NCBI GenBank assembly: GCA_013115135.1
Contig: JABANP010000047.1
Span: 62,001 to 126,000 of the forward strand
Direction of reading: 5' to 3'
Origin: Perkinsus olseni
Taxonomy: Eukaryota > Perkinsozoa > Perkinsida > Perkinsidae
DNA length: 64,000 bases
Below, one piece after another: positions 22,401 to 34,742 of the stretch. Under the pieces are notes generated by a model. The model saw nothing but the letters and a program-made list of their open reading frames with translations. It did no database searches and was not told the DNA's origin. Both the position numbers and the translations under genes were made by a program. Each line of letters opens with the position of its first letter. Position 1 is the first letter of the stretch.

Positions 22401-23500
22401 TCATGGCCGAGTCTTGGACGGTGGATCGCTATGCTGAGTTCGCCAGTGATGCTAATGATACTAGTGGCTCGACAGCTATCATTCGTGGCCTTCTCTTCGG
22501 CGGCTCCAACTGTATCATATTCCTAGCCTATGCTCTGGGATTCTGGTACGGTGGTCATCTTATGGTCTACAACGGTCTGGGCTATTCAAGGATGCTCCAG
22601 TCGTTGATGTCTGTCATGTTCGCTGCCATGGCTGTGGGACAGGCAATGGCCTTCCTTCCCGATGTAGCCGAGGCTAAGGTCTCCGCTCATGATGTGTTCG
22701 AGATCCTCGATACTGAGTCCAAGATCAACGCTATGCGTCCTGATGGCACCGTCACTGACATGGGCGATGGTGTGGTTGAGTTCAAGGACGTCCACTTCAA
22801 ATATCCCACCAACCCTAACCTGCCGATTCTCAAGGGCGTGTCTTTCCGAATCGAGCCGGGTCAGCAGGTGGCGTTCGTTGGCCCTTCTGGTAGCGGCAAG
22901 TCTACCATCATGGCTCTGATGCAGAGGTTCTATGACGTTGAAAGCGGGAGTATCAGCATTGGTGGTGATGATATCAGGATGTTGAACGTTGCCTGGTGGA
23001 GAGCTCAGAACGGCTACGTCGGTCAGGAGCCTGTATTGTTTGACATGACCCTCGCTGAGAATGTTCGTTACGGTAAAGAGGATGCGTCGATGGCTGAGCT
23101 GGAGAAGGTCGCTAATATGTCTAATATGGACTACGTCACCTCGATGGGTGGCAGCGTTAAATGGGATGATCCGATGGGCCCGAAGGGATGTCGTCTGTCC
23201 GGTGGTCAGAAGCAGAGAGCTGCAATCGCCAGAGCTCTCGTCAGGGATCCTCATATTATCTTCCTTGATGAAGCCACCAGTGCTTTGGACTCAACCAGCG
23301 AGAAGGTCGTCCAGCATGCCATTGATACCGCCTCTGTTGGCAGGACTAGTGTTACTGTTGCTCATCGATTGACGACCGTTCGCAACTGCGATGTTATCTA
23401 CGTTATCACCGATGGTAGGATAGTGGAGTCTGGTAACCATGACACCCTCATGGCTAAGCATGGCGTCTACTACGACCTGTACACCAAGGGTCAGAAGTAA
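19429..23500 (+). CDS. MDR/P-glycoprotein-type ABC transporter, full length (copy 1)
   Basis: ATP-driven exporter of the ABCB class, expected in a cell membrane. Exons 19429-20491, 20545-20733, 20785-20910 and 20966-23500 give about 1,303 aa in a TMD-NBD-TMD-NBD order. NBD1 has Walker [10 protein letters not shown], signature MSGGQKQR and Walker [16 protein letters not shown]2 has [17 protein letters not shown] and [12 protein letters not shown], and both end in an AHRL(S/T)T H-loop. A Lys-rich N-terminus and an acidic/Arg linker between the halves are visible. One extra C at about 19909 (...ACT CCC TGC...) breaks the frame; removing it restores alignment with the neighbouring paralogue, which has no such base. 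All three introns sit in positions shared with that paralogue. Confidence 0.92.
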
Positions 23501-23869
23501 ACAACAACCACAGCCTCTCTTATTTGTTTGCTTTATATACCTTTCTGTTCCGGGCAGCAGCATTTAGCACAGTTATCTGGCTTTTCAGCGTTTGCGAGCC
23601 GTCAGTGCCTGTCCACAGTTTCCGGACGATATTGGCTTTCCATTGCGCTACGTCTCGTTGAAGCTAGCGTGTTAATACTAATCATAATAATACTACTACA
23701 AGTATCTGGTGGTATCTTGTGAGCTTGCGTTTGCTTCGAAGGGGAGGTCTACTGGACGTGCCCTCCTGGGAACTAAACGGTCTCGAACTCGACATATCTT
23801 TTGCTCGCAGTTCGAGGCAGCTTGATTGCTCCACTCGACTTTTGTTGTTTCCCGTTGACCCGCTTCATT
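23501..23869. other. intergenic between tandem ABC genes
   Basis: Short spacer with the 3' UTR of copy 1 and the 5' region of copy 2. No further gene or repeat seen. Confidence 0.5.
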
Positions 23870-26800
23870 ATGGTGAAGCTCTCCCTCTCGAAACTATGCT
23901 CGAGACGACGACGACAAGATCAGGATTCTGATGCTACTCTTGCTGCGGATGAAGAAAAGATATCTGTATCCTATTTTAAGCTCTTCAGTTTGGCCTCGAG
24001 GAATGACTATTACGCTTTGGCCTGTGGTGTTGTTGCCGCGCTGTGCAACGGTGCTCTCATGCCTCTGTTCTCCCTGTTGTTCGGCAACTTCGCCAGCGCG
24101 TCCGCTGGTGGCTTGGACGGCTTCATGGATCGCATCGTCACTGTTACGTGGCAGATGTGTATCCTGGCTGGAGTTGCTCTCATAACAGGGGCCATCTTCA
24201 ACACTTGTTTCACCTACTTCTCAGAGAATCAAGCATCTCGTCTGAGGGTGAAGTACCTTCAAGCAGTCATCGGCCAAGATATTGCCTGGTTTGACGTGAG
24301 GACTCCGGCGGCCATACCATCTCGCATGGCCGAGGATGTCCTAAAGGTTCGTGATGCTATTGGTTCCAAGGCCTCCATGTGCTGTGTTAACATTGCCATG
24401 TCCGTGGTCGGCTATATCATTGCCTTCTATCGGGGCTGGCAAATCACTTTAGTCATGATGAGCTCTCTGCCTCTGATTATGGTGGCCGGTGCCTTGATGG
24501 CCAAAGTCATGTCCAGCCTCTCCTCTAAGGGCCAAACACAGTACGCGGCTGCTGGCGCCGTCGCTGAGGAGGTGCTAGGATCGGTGAAGACCGTGGCCTC
24601 CTTCGGCGGCGAGAAACGTTCCATGGCCAAGTATGCTCTTGTTGTTAAGGACGCTCTCACCTCGGGTATCCGCGGTGGCATTTTCCGAGGTCTCTCCATT
24701 GGCTTCACTATGGCTGTTATTTTCTGGACTTATGCTCTCACATTCTGGTATGGTGGTACTCTGATACGCGATAGTGTCACAAACCCATCGACCGGAAAGC
24801 CCTACCAAGGTGGTGACGTTCTAACGGTCTTCATGTCGGCCATCATGGCTACCTTCTCTCTGGCTCAGATCGCTCCACACGTTCAGGTAGAATGCCCTCT
24901 TGCCATCTACTCAATAGTCAACCGTAATCCTCTCAGGCCTTCGCAGAAGGCTGCGCTGCCGGTGGCAAAATTTTCCCGCTCTTCGAACAGAAGGCTTCCA
25001 TTGAGCCCGATGTTCATCGATTGGCGGACATGCCTGAGTCGTCGGCCACGACGCCTCCCCACCTCGAGTCCTTCGAGCTGGAGAAGGTCAAGTTCAACTA
25101 CCCTGCTAGACCAGAGCTGCAGGTAGTACTCGTCGTCGCCTGTCGACCATCCGCTTCAGCTTGCATGCTACTCAGGTTATCAAGGGTGTATCCTTGAAGA
25201 TTAAGCGTGGCGAGAAGGTGGCCTTCGTCGGCGAGTCTGGCTCGGGCAAGTCCACACTTGTACAGCTGATCGAGAGATTCTACGACCCAGTAGAGGGACG
25301 GGTAAGTTGTGGTATTATAGTGTAGGCCCCTCGCTGAACTGTGTATGCCGTAGGTCCTGGTTAATGGTGTTGACATCAAGACCATGCCCGTTCACAAGCA
25401 TCGTGCTCTGTTCGGTTATGTCGGCCAAGAGCCATTCCTGTTTGCCGATAGCATCCGCAATAACCTCACCTACGGTTTGGTCGGCAAGAATCTTCCGTCC
25501 GATGCTGCCATCAGAGATGTCTGCAAGAAAGCTCAGATTCTCGACTTCATCGAGTCCCTGCCAGAAGGTTTCGATACTTATGCTGGTCCAGGTGGTAGTC
25601 AGGTCTCCGGTGGCCAAAAGCAGAGGATTGCCATCGCTAGGGCTCTCTTGAGGAACCCCCAGATTCTCCTGTTGGATGAGGCCACGTCAGCTCTTGATAA
25701 CGAGAGTGAGAAGATGGTCCAAGCCACCATCGATCACCTACAGTCAACAGTCAGCATTACGACCATCTCCATTGCTCATCGTCTGTCTACTATCAAGAAG
25801 GAAGAAGGAGCAGGATGAGTTGAAGCAAGCTCAGCTGGTCGCCTCCGAGGCCATCCAGAACATGAGAACTGTCAGAGCCTTTATGGCCGAGTCTTGGACG
25901 GTCGAAGCGTATGATCGCTACGCTGCGAGGTCCAGCAACACCAGCTTCTCGGCAGCCTCAGTTCGTGGGCTCACGTTCGGGGCCTCCAACTGCGTCATTT
26001 TCTTGGCGTATGCCGTAGGGTTTTACTATGGTGGTCATCTTATGGTCTACGACGGTCTGAGTTACACCCACATGATGCAAGCCCTGATGGGTATCATGTT
26101 TGCTGCCATGGCTGTGGGACAGGCAATGGCCTTCCTTCCTGATGTGGCCGAGGCTAAGGTTGCTGCTCATGATGTGTTTGAGATCCTGGATACTGAGTCC
26201 AAGATCAACGCTGTGAATCCTGATGGCACAGTTCAGGAGCTCGGCAATGGTATCATAGAGTTCAACGACGTCCACTTCTCTTATCCCACTCATCCCGAGG
26301 TTGAGATTCTGAAGGGAGTCTCCTTCAGAATTGAACCAGGCCAGCAGGTCGCCTTCGTGGGTCCTTCTGGTAGCGGCAAGTCGACTGTCATGGCCCTGAT
26401 GCAGAGGTTCTATGACGTGTCAGGCGGCAGTGTCAGTGTGGGTGGCACCGATGTCCGTATGTTGGACGTTGCCTGGTGGAGAGCTCAGAACGGCTACGTC
26501 GGTCAGGAGCCTGTATTGTTTGACATGACTCTCGCTGAGAATGTTCGTTACGGTAAAGAGGATGCGTCGATGGGTGAGCTGGAGAAGGTCGCTAATATGT
26601 CTAATATGGACTACGTCACCTCGATGGGTGGCAGCGTTAAATGGGATGATCCGATGGGCCCGAAGGGATGTCGTCTGTCCGGTGGTCAGAAGCAGAGAGC
26701 TGCAATCGCCAGAGCTCTCGTCAGGGATCCTCATATTATTTTCCTTGATGAAGCCACCAGTGCTTTGGACTCTACCAGCGAGAAGGTCGTCCAGCATGCC

Positions 26801-26980
26801 ATTGATACCGCCTCTGTTGGCAGGACTAGTGTCACCATCGCTCATCGTTTGTCCACCGTCCGTAACTGTGATGTAATATATGTCGTTGCCGATGGTAAAA
26901 TCGTCGAGTCTGGAAATCACGAAGCTCTTCTTGCCAAGGGTGGAGTGTATCATGACCTTTATATCAAGGGTCAAAAATAA
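23870..26980 (+). pseudogene. MDR-type ABC transporter copy 2, internally deleted
   Basis: Tandem paralogue of the preceding gene with the same intron positions: exons 23870-24886, 24937-25122, 25176-25301 and 25354 onward. TMD1 and NBD1 are intact ([29 protein letters not shown]). At about 25797, just after the NBD1 H-loop (IAHRLSTIK), the sequence jumps to a point equivalent to 22320 of copy 1. About 0.9 kb is missing: the end of NBD1, the linker and the first helices of TMD2. The junction shifts the frame, so the first part stops at 25818. The remaining TMD2/NBD2 coding ([17 protein letters not shown]) continues in another frame to 26980. As written it could make only a half transporter. 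An assembly collapse between repeats is the main alternative. Confidence 0.85.
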
Positions 26981-27755
26981 TCATACGTCGATGTAGTGGA
27001 AATGTGGTATGGCCAGGTTGGCAGCCTTGAGCGACATCTGTTGCCGGTTCGCTCTCGGTTCAACCCACCATGGCCCTCACTCTGTACCTATTACGTTTTG
27101 TTGCGCGATTGTTCGATCGCACCACGCTTCAGCTTAGAAAATACTTAATCGCTTTGCCTCGTTGCAGCGGAGCATATTCCAGGCATTTCCGATGCCGAAC
27201 AGTTACTGAGGTTTATAATCCACTCACCAACTCTTCTTTTGTTGTTGTCTGTGGTAGTCGAAGAGATGTCCGTTTCACAGCCGTTTGAGAAGTAGTGAAA
27301 AACTCAGTAGTTGGTGTATGTGTAGCCCCAGTAATTGTTTTCTTCGGACTTTGCCATCAGCGAGTTTGTTGTGTTTGTCGTTGAAGTCACGGTTGTTGCA
27401 TCATCGGGCATGCGACTCCCGAAATTCAAGGAAGCATCTTTGGGGATCTGGTTGCCCGTGGTAACAGTGACGGGATCTGGTTGCCCTCTCAGGTCTCAGG
27501 AGGGGTTTCGGGTTTCCTTCACCCGCAACCCAGGGTTTTTCCCGTTGCTTTCTCCTGACTGTCGCGCGCGGTTCCTCGGATTTTGTACCCTTCCCTTGGA
27601 TTTTCGCCTTCACCCCGACTCTAATAGGATTACCCCACTCGAGGCTGTGTGTACCAACAGTTGTGTTGAGTAGCTCTAAACGAGTTGTATCAGAAGCACC
27701 TTGTTGTCAACAACAGACTGTTGGCTGCCCCTGCCGCCGCCATTCTTGCTGCCAT
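26981..27755. other. intergenic between ABC copy 2 and BCAT
   Basis: No gene recognised. Short ORFs such as 27335-27673 show no family features, and pyrimidine-rich tracts are frequent. Confidence 0.4.
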
Positions 27756-30177
27756 ATGCTCTCTCGCTCGGGCCGACGTCTATTCAATGCTGCAGTATCA
27801 TCATCATCGTCCTCCATAACCGGTGGCAGCTCTGCTGTGGCCAGGCCACCAACTCATCACAGGATCGATCCAGCATCAATTGAGGTAGCATACCCTAAGG
27901 CACTTGGAGGCATCATCCACAAGGAGCTCCTTCTAGTTCACCAGTGCTCCGAGGCTTTCCGTACTGCCTCCTTTGGACACCCTCGAATTCGGTAAAAAGT
28001 TTTCGGATCATATGCTGGAGATAGACTATAATATGGTAACTGGATGGGCAAAGGTAGTAGTGGCGGTGAATTGGCGGTGGTGCGGTAGTGACAGTGAACG
28101 GCTCAGCCTCGAATAATGCCGATGGGTGACATCAAGGTCCATCCAGCGTCGCATGTACTGCACTACGCAGTCCAGTGTTTTGAAGGAACGAAAGTGTACG
28201 GGCCCACGTCATACCAACTTTCCCCCTAATCACGGTGCTCATGGTGTCAGATATCGGGTCCCTGATGGGGTTAGAGAGTTCCGCCTATCCAGTAACATTG
28301 CTCGTTTCGCTAACTCGATTAGACGTAGTGCGATGGCCGACCTCACCAAAGAGGACGAGAAGGCCTTGTAGTCTTTGGGAGGCCCCGTGAACAACCCACC
28401 CCCACTGCATGGCTAGATACGAGCTAATTAGGGAGCTAGTTCTCATCGATGAGCACATGATACCGTCAGAGCCAGGCTATTCCCTTTACCTCCGTCCAAC
28501 TTGTATTGGGACACAGGTAAGGAGGCGGCGATGGCCCTACTGCTGACCAAATTAGCCATCAAACTCGTCAGGCTACCTTGGGAGTGTTCCCTCCTACTGA
28601 TGCCAAGATATTCGTGATAAGCAGCCCCGTCGGACCGTAGTGCTGCTCCTGCTATTACCTCTGCTGCTGCTCCGTGACACATGAGTCATTATAGTTACTA
28701 TAAGTCAGGATTCAAGCCAGTGTCGTTGATGGCATCGACTAAAAGTGTGCGGGCTTGGCCTGGAAGTAAGGCCATTCACCCCCCTCGACGTCGTCTCACC
28801 TCCTCTTCACCTGGCTCACTGGTGGTAGCCTCGACACCACTGACCACTCTACGTTCAATAACGAGAGTGGTTGAATTGATACATCGCATAACTGAGGAAT
28901 GGATTCATAGTATCTTTCTGAAGCCTACCGCCTCTTGAAGCATCACCACATCGACGCCCACCAGGTACTGGGGCCCAAAAAGTGGGCAGCAACTATGGTC
29001 CGACCCTCCTGCCATTGCGGGAAGCAGTGAGTGCTGTGCCTGTACAGAATGGTTTAGGTTTGCCTTGACGCGCGCCTTTAGGTTGAACAGGGCTACTCAC
29101 AAATACTGTGGCTGCTGCCTACTGATGCGTCAGCAGAGGACTACTTTGTAACGGAAGTTGGTAGGGAGCTGCCAGGTTACGTCCCTGCTGTTGACGGCTC
29201 CCTATAACGAGGTACTATGAACCTCTTCGTGGCGCTGCGGAACTCCGAGGGTATTAGAAGTGGTCACGCCACCGTTGAGTGACGTCATATTGCCGGGGAT
29301 AACCAGAGACTCAGTAAGGGGTACAAATGAAGTTAACCTGCCGGTGTTCGACCCTGTGACCTTGAGCTTGGATGTCTGACGCCCTCCTCGCTGATCCACT
29401 ACGACTTTCCTTTCGAAGTGTGGTGGTGCTCTCTGAAGAGTGAGCGGAGATAGCGATATATTCATACTTAGCTAATACGACCGGGAGTATTGTCAGGCGC
29501 TCCAAGTTCTGAAGGCAGAGGAGGCACGACACAAGTTGAAGGTGTCTGAAAGGGACATCACCATTAACGAGATACTAAGGGCCTACGAGGCCGGGAATCT
29601 CCTGGAAATATTCGGTAGTAGTGGTGGAGGCCAGTGGTAGAGTGATCGCTGCGACCTGTCTGAGTTAGACAGAGGCTTTTGACCAGCGTTCGGAATACTC
29701 ACCGCTACGTATCCTTTCGCCTTCTCGTGTGCCCTGGAAGTACCGGTACTGGTCTCAAGGTACCGGCACAGCAGCCATCGTGTGTCCAGTGAAGCTGGTC
29801 CATTTCAAAGGAAAGGATATCCACGTAAGCCTTTCCTAATCCCTTGGGAGTTGTTTATGCTCTCTCACTGTAACTCGGTAGTATATCGTCAGGTACCAGT
29901 TGATGATCGGCTAGGGGCCGGCCCTATCTGTAAGCTTGTCTTAGATGTTGTAAGTTCCGTTATCATCGCATCTTCCATCGCTGTTTCTTACGGCCTCATC
30001 CTTGTCGGTGATCAATAGCAATGAGGTTCCGCTAAAAATCAGGCTGACCGCGTGATGAGTAGTAGTCGTTGGTTTCAGATCCAACAGGCCCAGCGAGGTC
30101 AGGGCGAGTTTGCGGGAAGATGGTCGACGCTGTGGACCCAGGATATGCGTATAACGCAAACACCACCTAATTTCTAG
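27756..30177 (+). CDS. BCAT: branched-chain amino acid aminotransferase
   Basis: PLP enzyme interconverting Leu/Ile/Val and their keto acids. Fourteen exons: 27756-27884, 27937-28053, 28107-28195, 28251-28367, 28417-28516, 28572-28636, 28695-28765, 28965-29026, 29082-29160, 29212-29313, 29497-29614, 29760-29824, 29893-29949, 30079-30177; about 422 aa. Family landmarks in order: FSDHML, VHPASHVLHYAVQCFEG, YSLYLRPTCIGT, PVSLMAS, a KVGSNYGP segment bearing the expected PLP lysine, VTEVGTMN, VVTPPLSDVILPG and FGTGTAAIVCPV. The Arg/Ser-rich N-terminus suggests mitochondrial import. Introns use all three phases, unlike the giant repeat gene. One extra G at about 29250 breaks the frame inside exon 10, before LEVVTPP. 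Confidence 0.92.
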
Positions 30178-31262
30178 TAATGCCATCCGATGCTTGCGCG
30201 ATCCCCAAGCGAGTCGTTTTGGAGGCGGAGCTCAGCGGTCGTCACCCATACTGCTCGCCGGCTACTTGGAATGCTGTTGCTGACCGTATTCAGGGCGGTC
30301 TGCGTGGATGATTTTCTTCACCCTCTCCTTGCAGGTACTCGGTGTCGAGATGGTTTGTCTTTAGCCTAGGTTCGTATCAGCGACGTTGATGATGGTAGGG
30401 CTTGCCTACCTTTCGTCCGCCTGGCAGCATTCAATTTTTTAATGTACTACCATTATGACGATTATCATCGTATAACGGGTGTATGATCGGTCCAAGGGGA
30501 GTGGTATCGGTACCTGCGTCACTCCTCATCCTCACTATCCAACATGAGTTTTCTAACACTACGGTCTCAGTCGAGGGTGTTCACCGTAGCCTTGCGTTGT
30601 ACAGTCAGACATGCACAAGAAGCCATCAATAAGGCTCATGCACAACGACGGAGCATATTCTTAGTCCACCGCCCGCACATACTATCAGTTTAACTTCATG
30701 TCAGTTCGCCAACCTCTGGTAGGATTGGCCGTAGAGGAGGCTGCCCAGCCTCATGTCGGGTCGGCGTGTGGGGCGTTGTTCGACCGAGCGAGGACTGTTA
30801 CTGTCCTTTGCCTCATCACTACGTGTTTGCTTGCTACTGTGGCCTTATGGAGACGATCTCTCAACTTTGAAGGTGACCATCCAGGCGCTTCGTTCGTTCC
30901 GCTGTATCCCCGGTGGATTCACACTGAATGATCAACTGGCTCGAATGTGATCGCCTCAGGTCCGGCTCATCGAAGCCCTGGTGCTGCTCAGAGTGATGAT
31001 GCCTTCACCATCCTCAAGGCCGAAATCATCATCTACTCCACCATTGCCGTCATAGGCCTCGCTTCCCTCACCATCGCCGGCTTTGTCTTCATTGCTAAAG
31101 TAGCACACCACGTCAATCCTCGGAAATGCACCATCGGATTCTGATGGTCACCTTGGCCGCGATACTCGCACAGTTCTGTCCCATAGGGCACAATAGGCGA
31201 GGATGGCCAGCTAGGGTCTTACTCGGCCCTCCGCGCAGTACATCGAACCAGCCTCCTCTCAG
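30178..31262. other. unresolved region, probable 5' exons of ABCB10-like gene
   Basis: Plus-strand coding potential is scattered: a hydrophobic segment near 30800-30850 and a clear transmembrane-like helix around 31025-31105 (IIIYSTIAVIGLASLTIAGF). These could be N-terminal exons of the downstream ABC half transporter, but splice sites could not be linked with confidence. Confidence 0.4.
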
Positions 31263-34105
31263 TGCCTCCTACCGAGTTCGAGTGGAGTCGGTCGGTTCAT
31301 TCGGATAGCCTCGCCCCTGAGATCATCCTCTACTCGTGCGGTATGGTGTGCCTGTATGCTGCGGCGGCCACCAACCTAGCCATGCCAAGGTAATCCCACG
31401 CATCCTCGAAGGCTTCAAAGTGTCTTAAAACATTTTGCCGAGAAATCGTCAGTTCAAATCCTAGTAGAACATCTTCTCAGGCTCTTCGGTGCCATCATCA
31501 ACCTAGTGTCGGTGCCCTCCGCCATGACCCCACTCGAGAAGCGAGCCCGGCTCAATCAAGAGGCCCTGGAGCTACTCATATGTTTGGTGCTGTCCAACCT
31601 CTTCAGTGGAGGGAAGGGCTGCATCACTCAGTGCTGCTGGCGAGCGCATTGTGGCACGACTGAGGTAAGAGACGGCCTCTCGAACGCCCGACTACTCGCT
31701 ATGTTCTATGCTCTCTCATCCCTGGTTTTATCCAGGCCTCACGGTTAGGCTGCTGACAGATTTCAATCGTCTGTCGATTCGGTTGCGTGGCGTGTCAAAA
31801 GACCAACGCCTGTACGGTGACGCTGCTCTTAGGAAAGAGCTCTTCTCCAATCTACTACGCCAAGAAGTTGCGATGTACGATGAGACCAAGTCGGGCGAGC
31901 TCACCAGTAGACTCTCCAACGACGTCACAGTAGTCGGCTGCCGCTTAGTATCCTCTGCCACTGGTCTCCTCAGACTCTTCAAGATGCACTCACCGTTAAC
32001 CTCTCTGTTGGTGTCCGTTCTCTTGCCTCTGTTATCGGAGGTACTATCATACTTTTTATAGTATCCACCAGGCTCACTCTGGTAAGTTCGCGCCCTTGCC
32101 CGATGGAGTGTCGTTGGAGGTCTGGGACTGCAGGCCGTCGGCTATTATAGCAGGGTATTATTCTCCCTACAAATCTGCGAGCATCTTTGACGTCTTCGTC
32201 TCGACTCTGGTTTAGCATCAGCCACAGAATAGCGTTCGCCCCATCTTACTCTACCGTCGGATTGCTGCCCTTCAGATGATGTTATCGGTCATACCCCTCG
32301 CCGCCATCGCTACCATGTGCTACGCTAGATTCGTTGGTCAGCTATCGAAGGACTACCAAAAGGAGTTGGCCTCCTCTACCGAGGTCGCCACGGAGGCCCT
32401 CAGCAGCATTCGTGTCGTCAAAACCTTCCCCAAGGGCGAGGCCAAGGCCGAAACGCGGTATCTTCCCCTGACGCCGCCCCGGTGGGCCTAGTCAGGACTC
32501 TTGTGTTAACGTAGGTACGCCCACCACATCGATCGGAGTTACGCTATTGGGTTGAGGAAGTCTCTTGGCTTTGGCGGCTTTAGTTGGATAGTTGGTATGC
32601 TCATATTCATATCCATGACAGCGGTGGTGTGGTACGGTGCCGGTCTGGTCCTCAGCGGAGCTATGTTGCCTGGTAACCCAGTCTCCAGTGGCTGCCTGCT
32701 CCTGCCATCATAATCATCAGGCACTCTCATGTCCTTCCTCTTTTACACCCTGGGTAGCATCGGTGGATCGGTAGCTGGGCTGTCGGAGGTAGTCTCCAAG
32801 CTAGCCGAGACCGTAGGGGCCACGGCCAAGGTGTTTGAGTATATCGACAGAGAGCCTCAGCACGCTGCCGCCACAGCGGAAGTCAGCACCTCACCGGTGG
32901 CTTCGGCTACTCGTCATTCGCAGATATCAGATGGCGTCGAGTATCAACCCTTGATCTGCTCGGGTCGCCTCAACTTCACGGAGGTCCGGTTCGCCTACCC
33001 GACTAGAGGAGACATTGAAGTCCTCAAGGGCATCACGTTTGCTGTGGAACCTGGCCAGGTGACCTCGGCTTGCCGCTGCCGCTGTCGACGTGTGCCTTCT
33101 GTTGTAGACGGTCGCGTTGGTGGGCCACAGTGGGGTTGGCAAGTCGACTTGTATTTCCCTCATACTGCGCTTTTACGACCCGACGGCTGGGGTGATTGCT
33201 TTGGACGGGAGGAGCTTGGCGACACTCAAGGACGACTGCCTTAGGAGAAACGTCTCCTTGGTGGCGCAGGTCGGCAAGCACCATCGCCGGGGATCGAACC
33301 TGCGGCCTCTCAGGAGCCTGTGCTTTTCTCGACGTCGATTATGGATAACATCAAGTACGGCTCAGATAGAGATATCACTCAAGAAGAGGTGAGGGGACAC
33401 GCCTATTAGGTCAACAGCATAAAGCCGCGCCGATCTGGGCCGTAGATCCGCTGCGGCCTCCAAGAAATAAACGGAGATCGTCCGAATGAGTTGAGCAGCT
33501 AAACACGTTCGGACGATAAGCTTGTCAAACAGGTGGAATCGGCGGCTAGGGCAGCTAACTGTCACCACTTCATATCCACGTTTCCAGAAGGCTATGATAC
33601 TCTTGTCGGAGAGCGAGGCGTTCAACTCAGCGGCGGGTGAGCAGAACAACCTGAATGGTTGCAACATCCCCAACGGCCTTAGTTCAGGCAAAAGCAGCGG
33701 GTTGCTATCGCCCGATCCATGGTGGCATCTCCCAAAATACTGCTGCTGGACGAGGCAACGAGCGCTCTCGATGCTGAGAATGAGCGGAAAGTGCAAGAGG
33801 CTTTAGAAGAGTGAGAGCGTGTGCGCAGCAGCTCTGCCTGCATCCTTAAACAGGCTGAGCTCCTCTCGAACGACAATAGTAGTGGCCCATCGGCTGTCCA
33901 CAGTGCAGAACGCTGATGTTGTTATCTACATGGAGGACGGCCGAGTAGCTGAGAGCGGCAGACATCATCAACTACTGGCCCTGAAGGACGGCAAGTGAGA
34001 TGAGACTCCGGTCTTATCGGCCTTCAGCCGGCGGGTCCCCTCTCCTGTAGGTACGCGGCTCTTGTGCGGCAACAGCTTCATGGATCGGCATCGTTTCTGG
34101 AGTGA
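31263..34105 (+). CDS. ABCB10-like ABC half transporter
   Basis: Half transporter with one TMD and one NBD; closest by motif to ABCB10/MDL-type proteins of the inner mitochondrial membrane. Exons: 31263-31389, 31481-31664, 31833-31929, 31974-32081, 32276-32457, 32515-32672, 32721-33058, 33108-33269, 33314-33388, 33533-33636, 33688-33810, 33854-33994, 34051-34105. Landmarks: [38 protein letters not shown] (Walker A), [28 protein letters not shown] and [15 protein letters not shown]. Intron phases vary and all join in frame. One extra A at about 31614 breaks the frame just before ERIVARLR. The 5' end is not resolved; helices upstream may belong to it. Confidence 0.88.
33270..33313 (+). other. 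short intron with tRNA T-arm-like sequence
   Basis: This 44-nt intron of the ABCB10-like gene contains, on the minus strand, CGCAGGTTCGATCCCCGG, which holds a textbook B-box core (GGTTCGATCC). It looks like a tRNA 3' fragment recruited as an intron body. GT and AG ends are intact. Confidence 0.4.
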
Positions 34106-34187
34106 ATTTTTAAGTCAATTATAAGAGTTGCGTTGAGCAGTAGCATGGGGGACCACACCATCTCATCGTCGAAGTGTGCATCCACCA

Positions 34188-34742
34188 ATGACTAAAGACG
34201 AGATTCATTACAGCATTTGGGTGTCACCGCCGCCAGAGAGTGTTGTTCATGACGAAGTGTCGAGGCTGATAAAAAATGCACACAAAGCATGCCCGTCTAT
34301 GACAGATGCCGTGTTTCAACCACACATCACCGTGGTGGGGACGTTTATGGCGAGTAGCGATGAGGACGCGGCGGCCAAGGCGAGCAACCTAGCCCGTGCA
34401 ACAGCAGGCCCGATCACGGTTGAGTTTGACGCTGAGCCGGCGGTGGTCGAGGCCGACAAATGGAATATGGTGGTGGTGTTCTGGATTGATGATGATCATG
34501 GTGACTTGCTGGCGTTACACAAGGCTTTTGGCGGAGGTGGGGAGGGGTACACGCCCCACATGTCTCTGTGCTACGGCTGTTCCTCCCGAGAGGAGCGGGT
34601 AGATCTCGCAAACAGGATGAAGGAGGCCACAACACTGAGTGGACGCTGTCGCTTCGAGGTTCAGATCGTCGAGCTTTGGAGAACCGAGGGCGGTCTCAGC
34701 GGCGTCACTGGCTGGCGGAGGATTGATCGGATTGAGCTATGA
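34188..34742 (+). CDS. 2H phosphoesterase, cyclic phosphodiesterase type
   Basis: Single-exon gene of 184 aa. It carries the two signature motifs of 2H phosphoesterases: PHITVVG (HxT) near residue 44 and PHMSLCYG (HxS) near residue 120, spaced as in plant and yeast cyclic nucleotide phosphodiesterases that open 2',3'-cyclic or ADP-ribose 1'',2''-cyclic phosphates during tRNA splicing. ATG 34188 is the first in frame; four in-frame codons upstream back to a GTG are open too. No targeting signal is evident, so it is probably cytosolic. It starts only about 80 bp after the ABCB10-like stop codon. Confidence 0.85.
   Translation: MTKDEIHYSIWVSPPPESVVHDEVSRLIKNAHKACPSMTDAVFQPHITVVGTFMASSDEDAAAKASNLARATAGPITVEFDAEPAVVEADKWNMVVVFWIDDDHGDLLALHKAFGGGGEGYTPHMSLCYGCSSREERVDLANRMKEATTLSGRCRFEVQIVELWRTEGGLSGVTGWRRIDRIEL

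Noticed and set aside
20927..23254. Long minus-strand ORFs opposite the ABC genes
   Set aside because: They are antisense to conserved NBD coding and appear in both paralogues only because the sense strand is conserved.
19429..23500. Frame break explained as a 26-nt intron
   Set aside because: GTGAGG...GCCAG would be shorter than any other intron here and would remove residues that are present in the paralogue.
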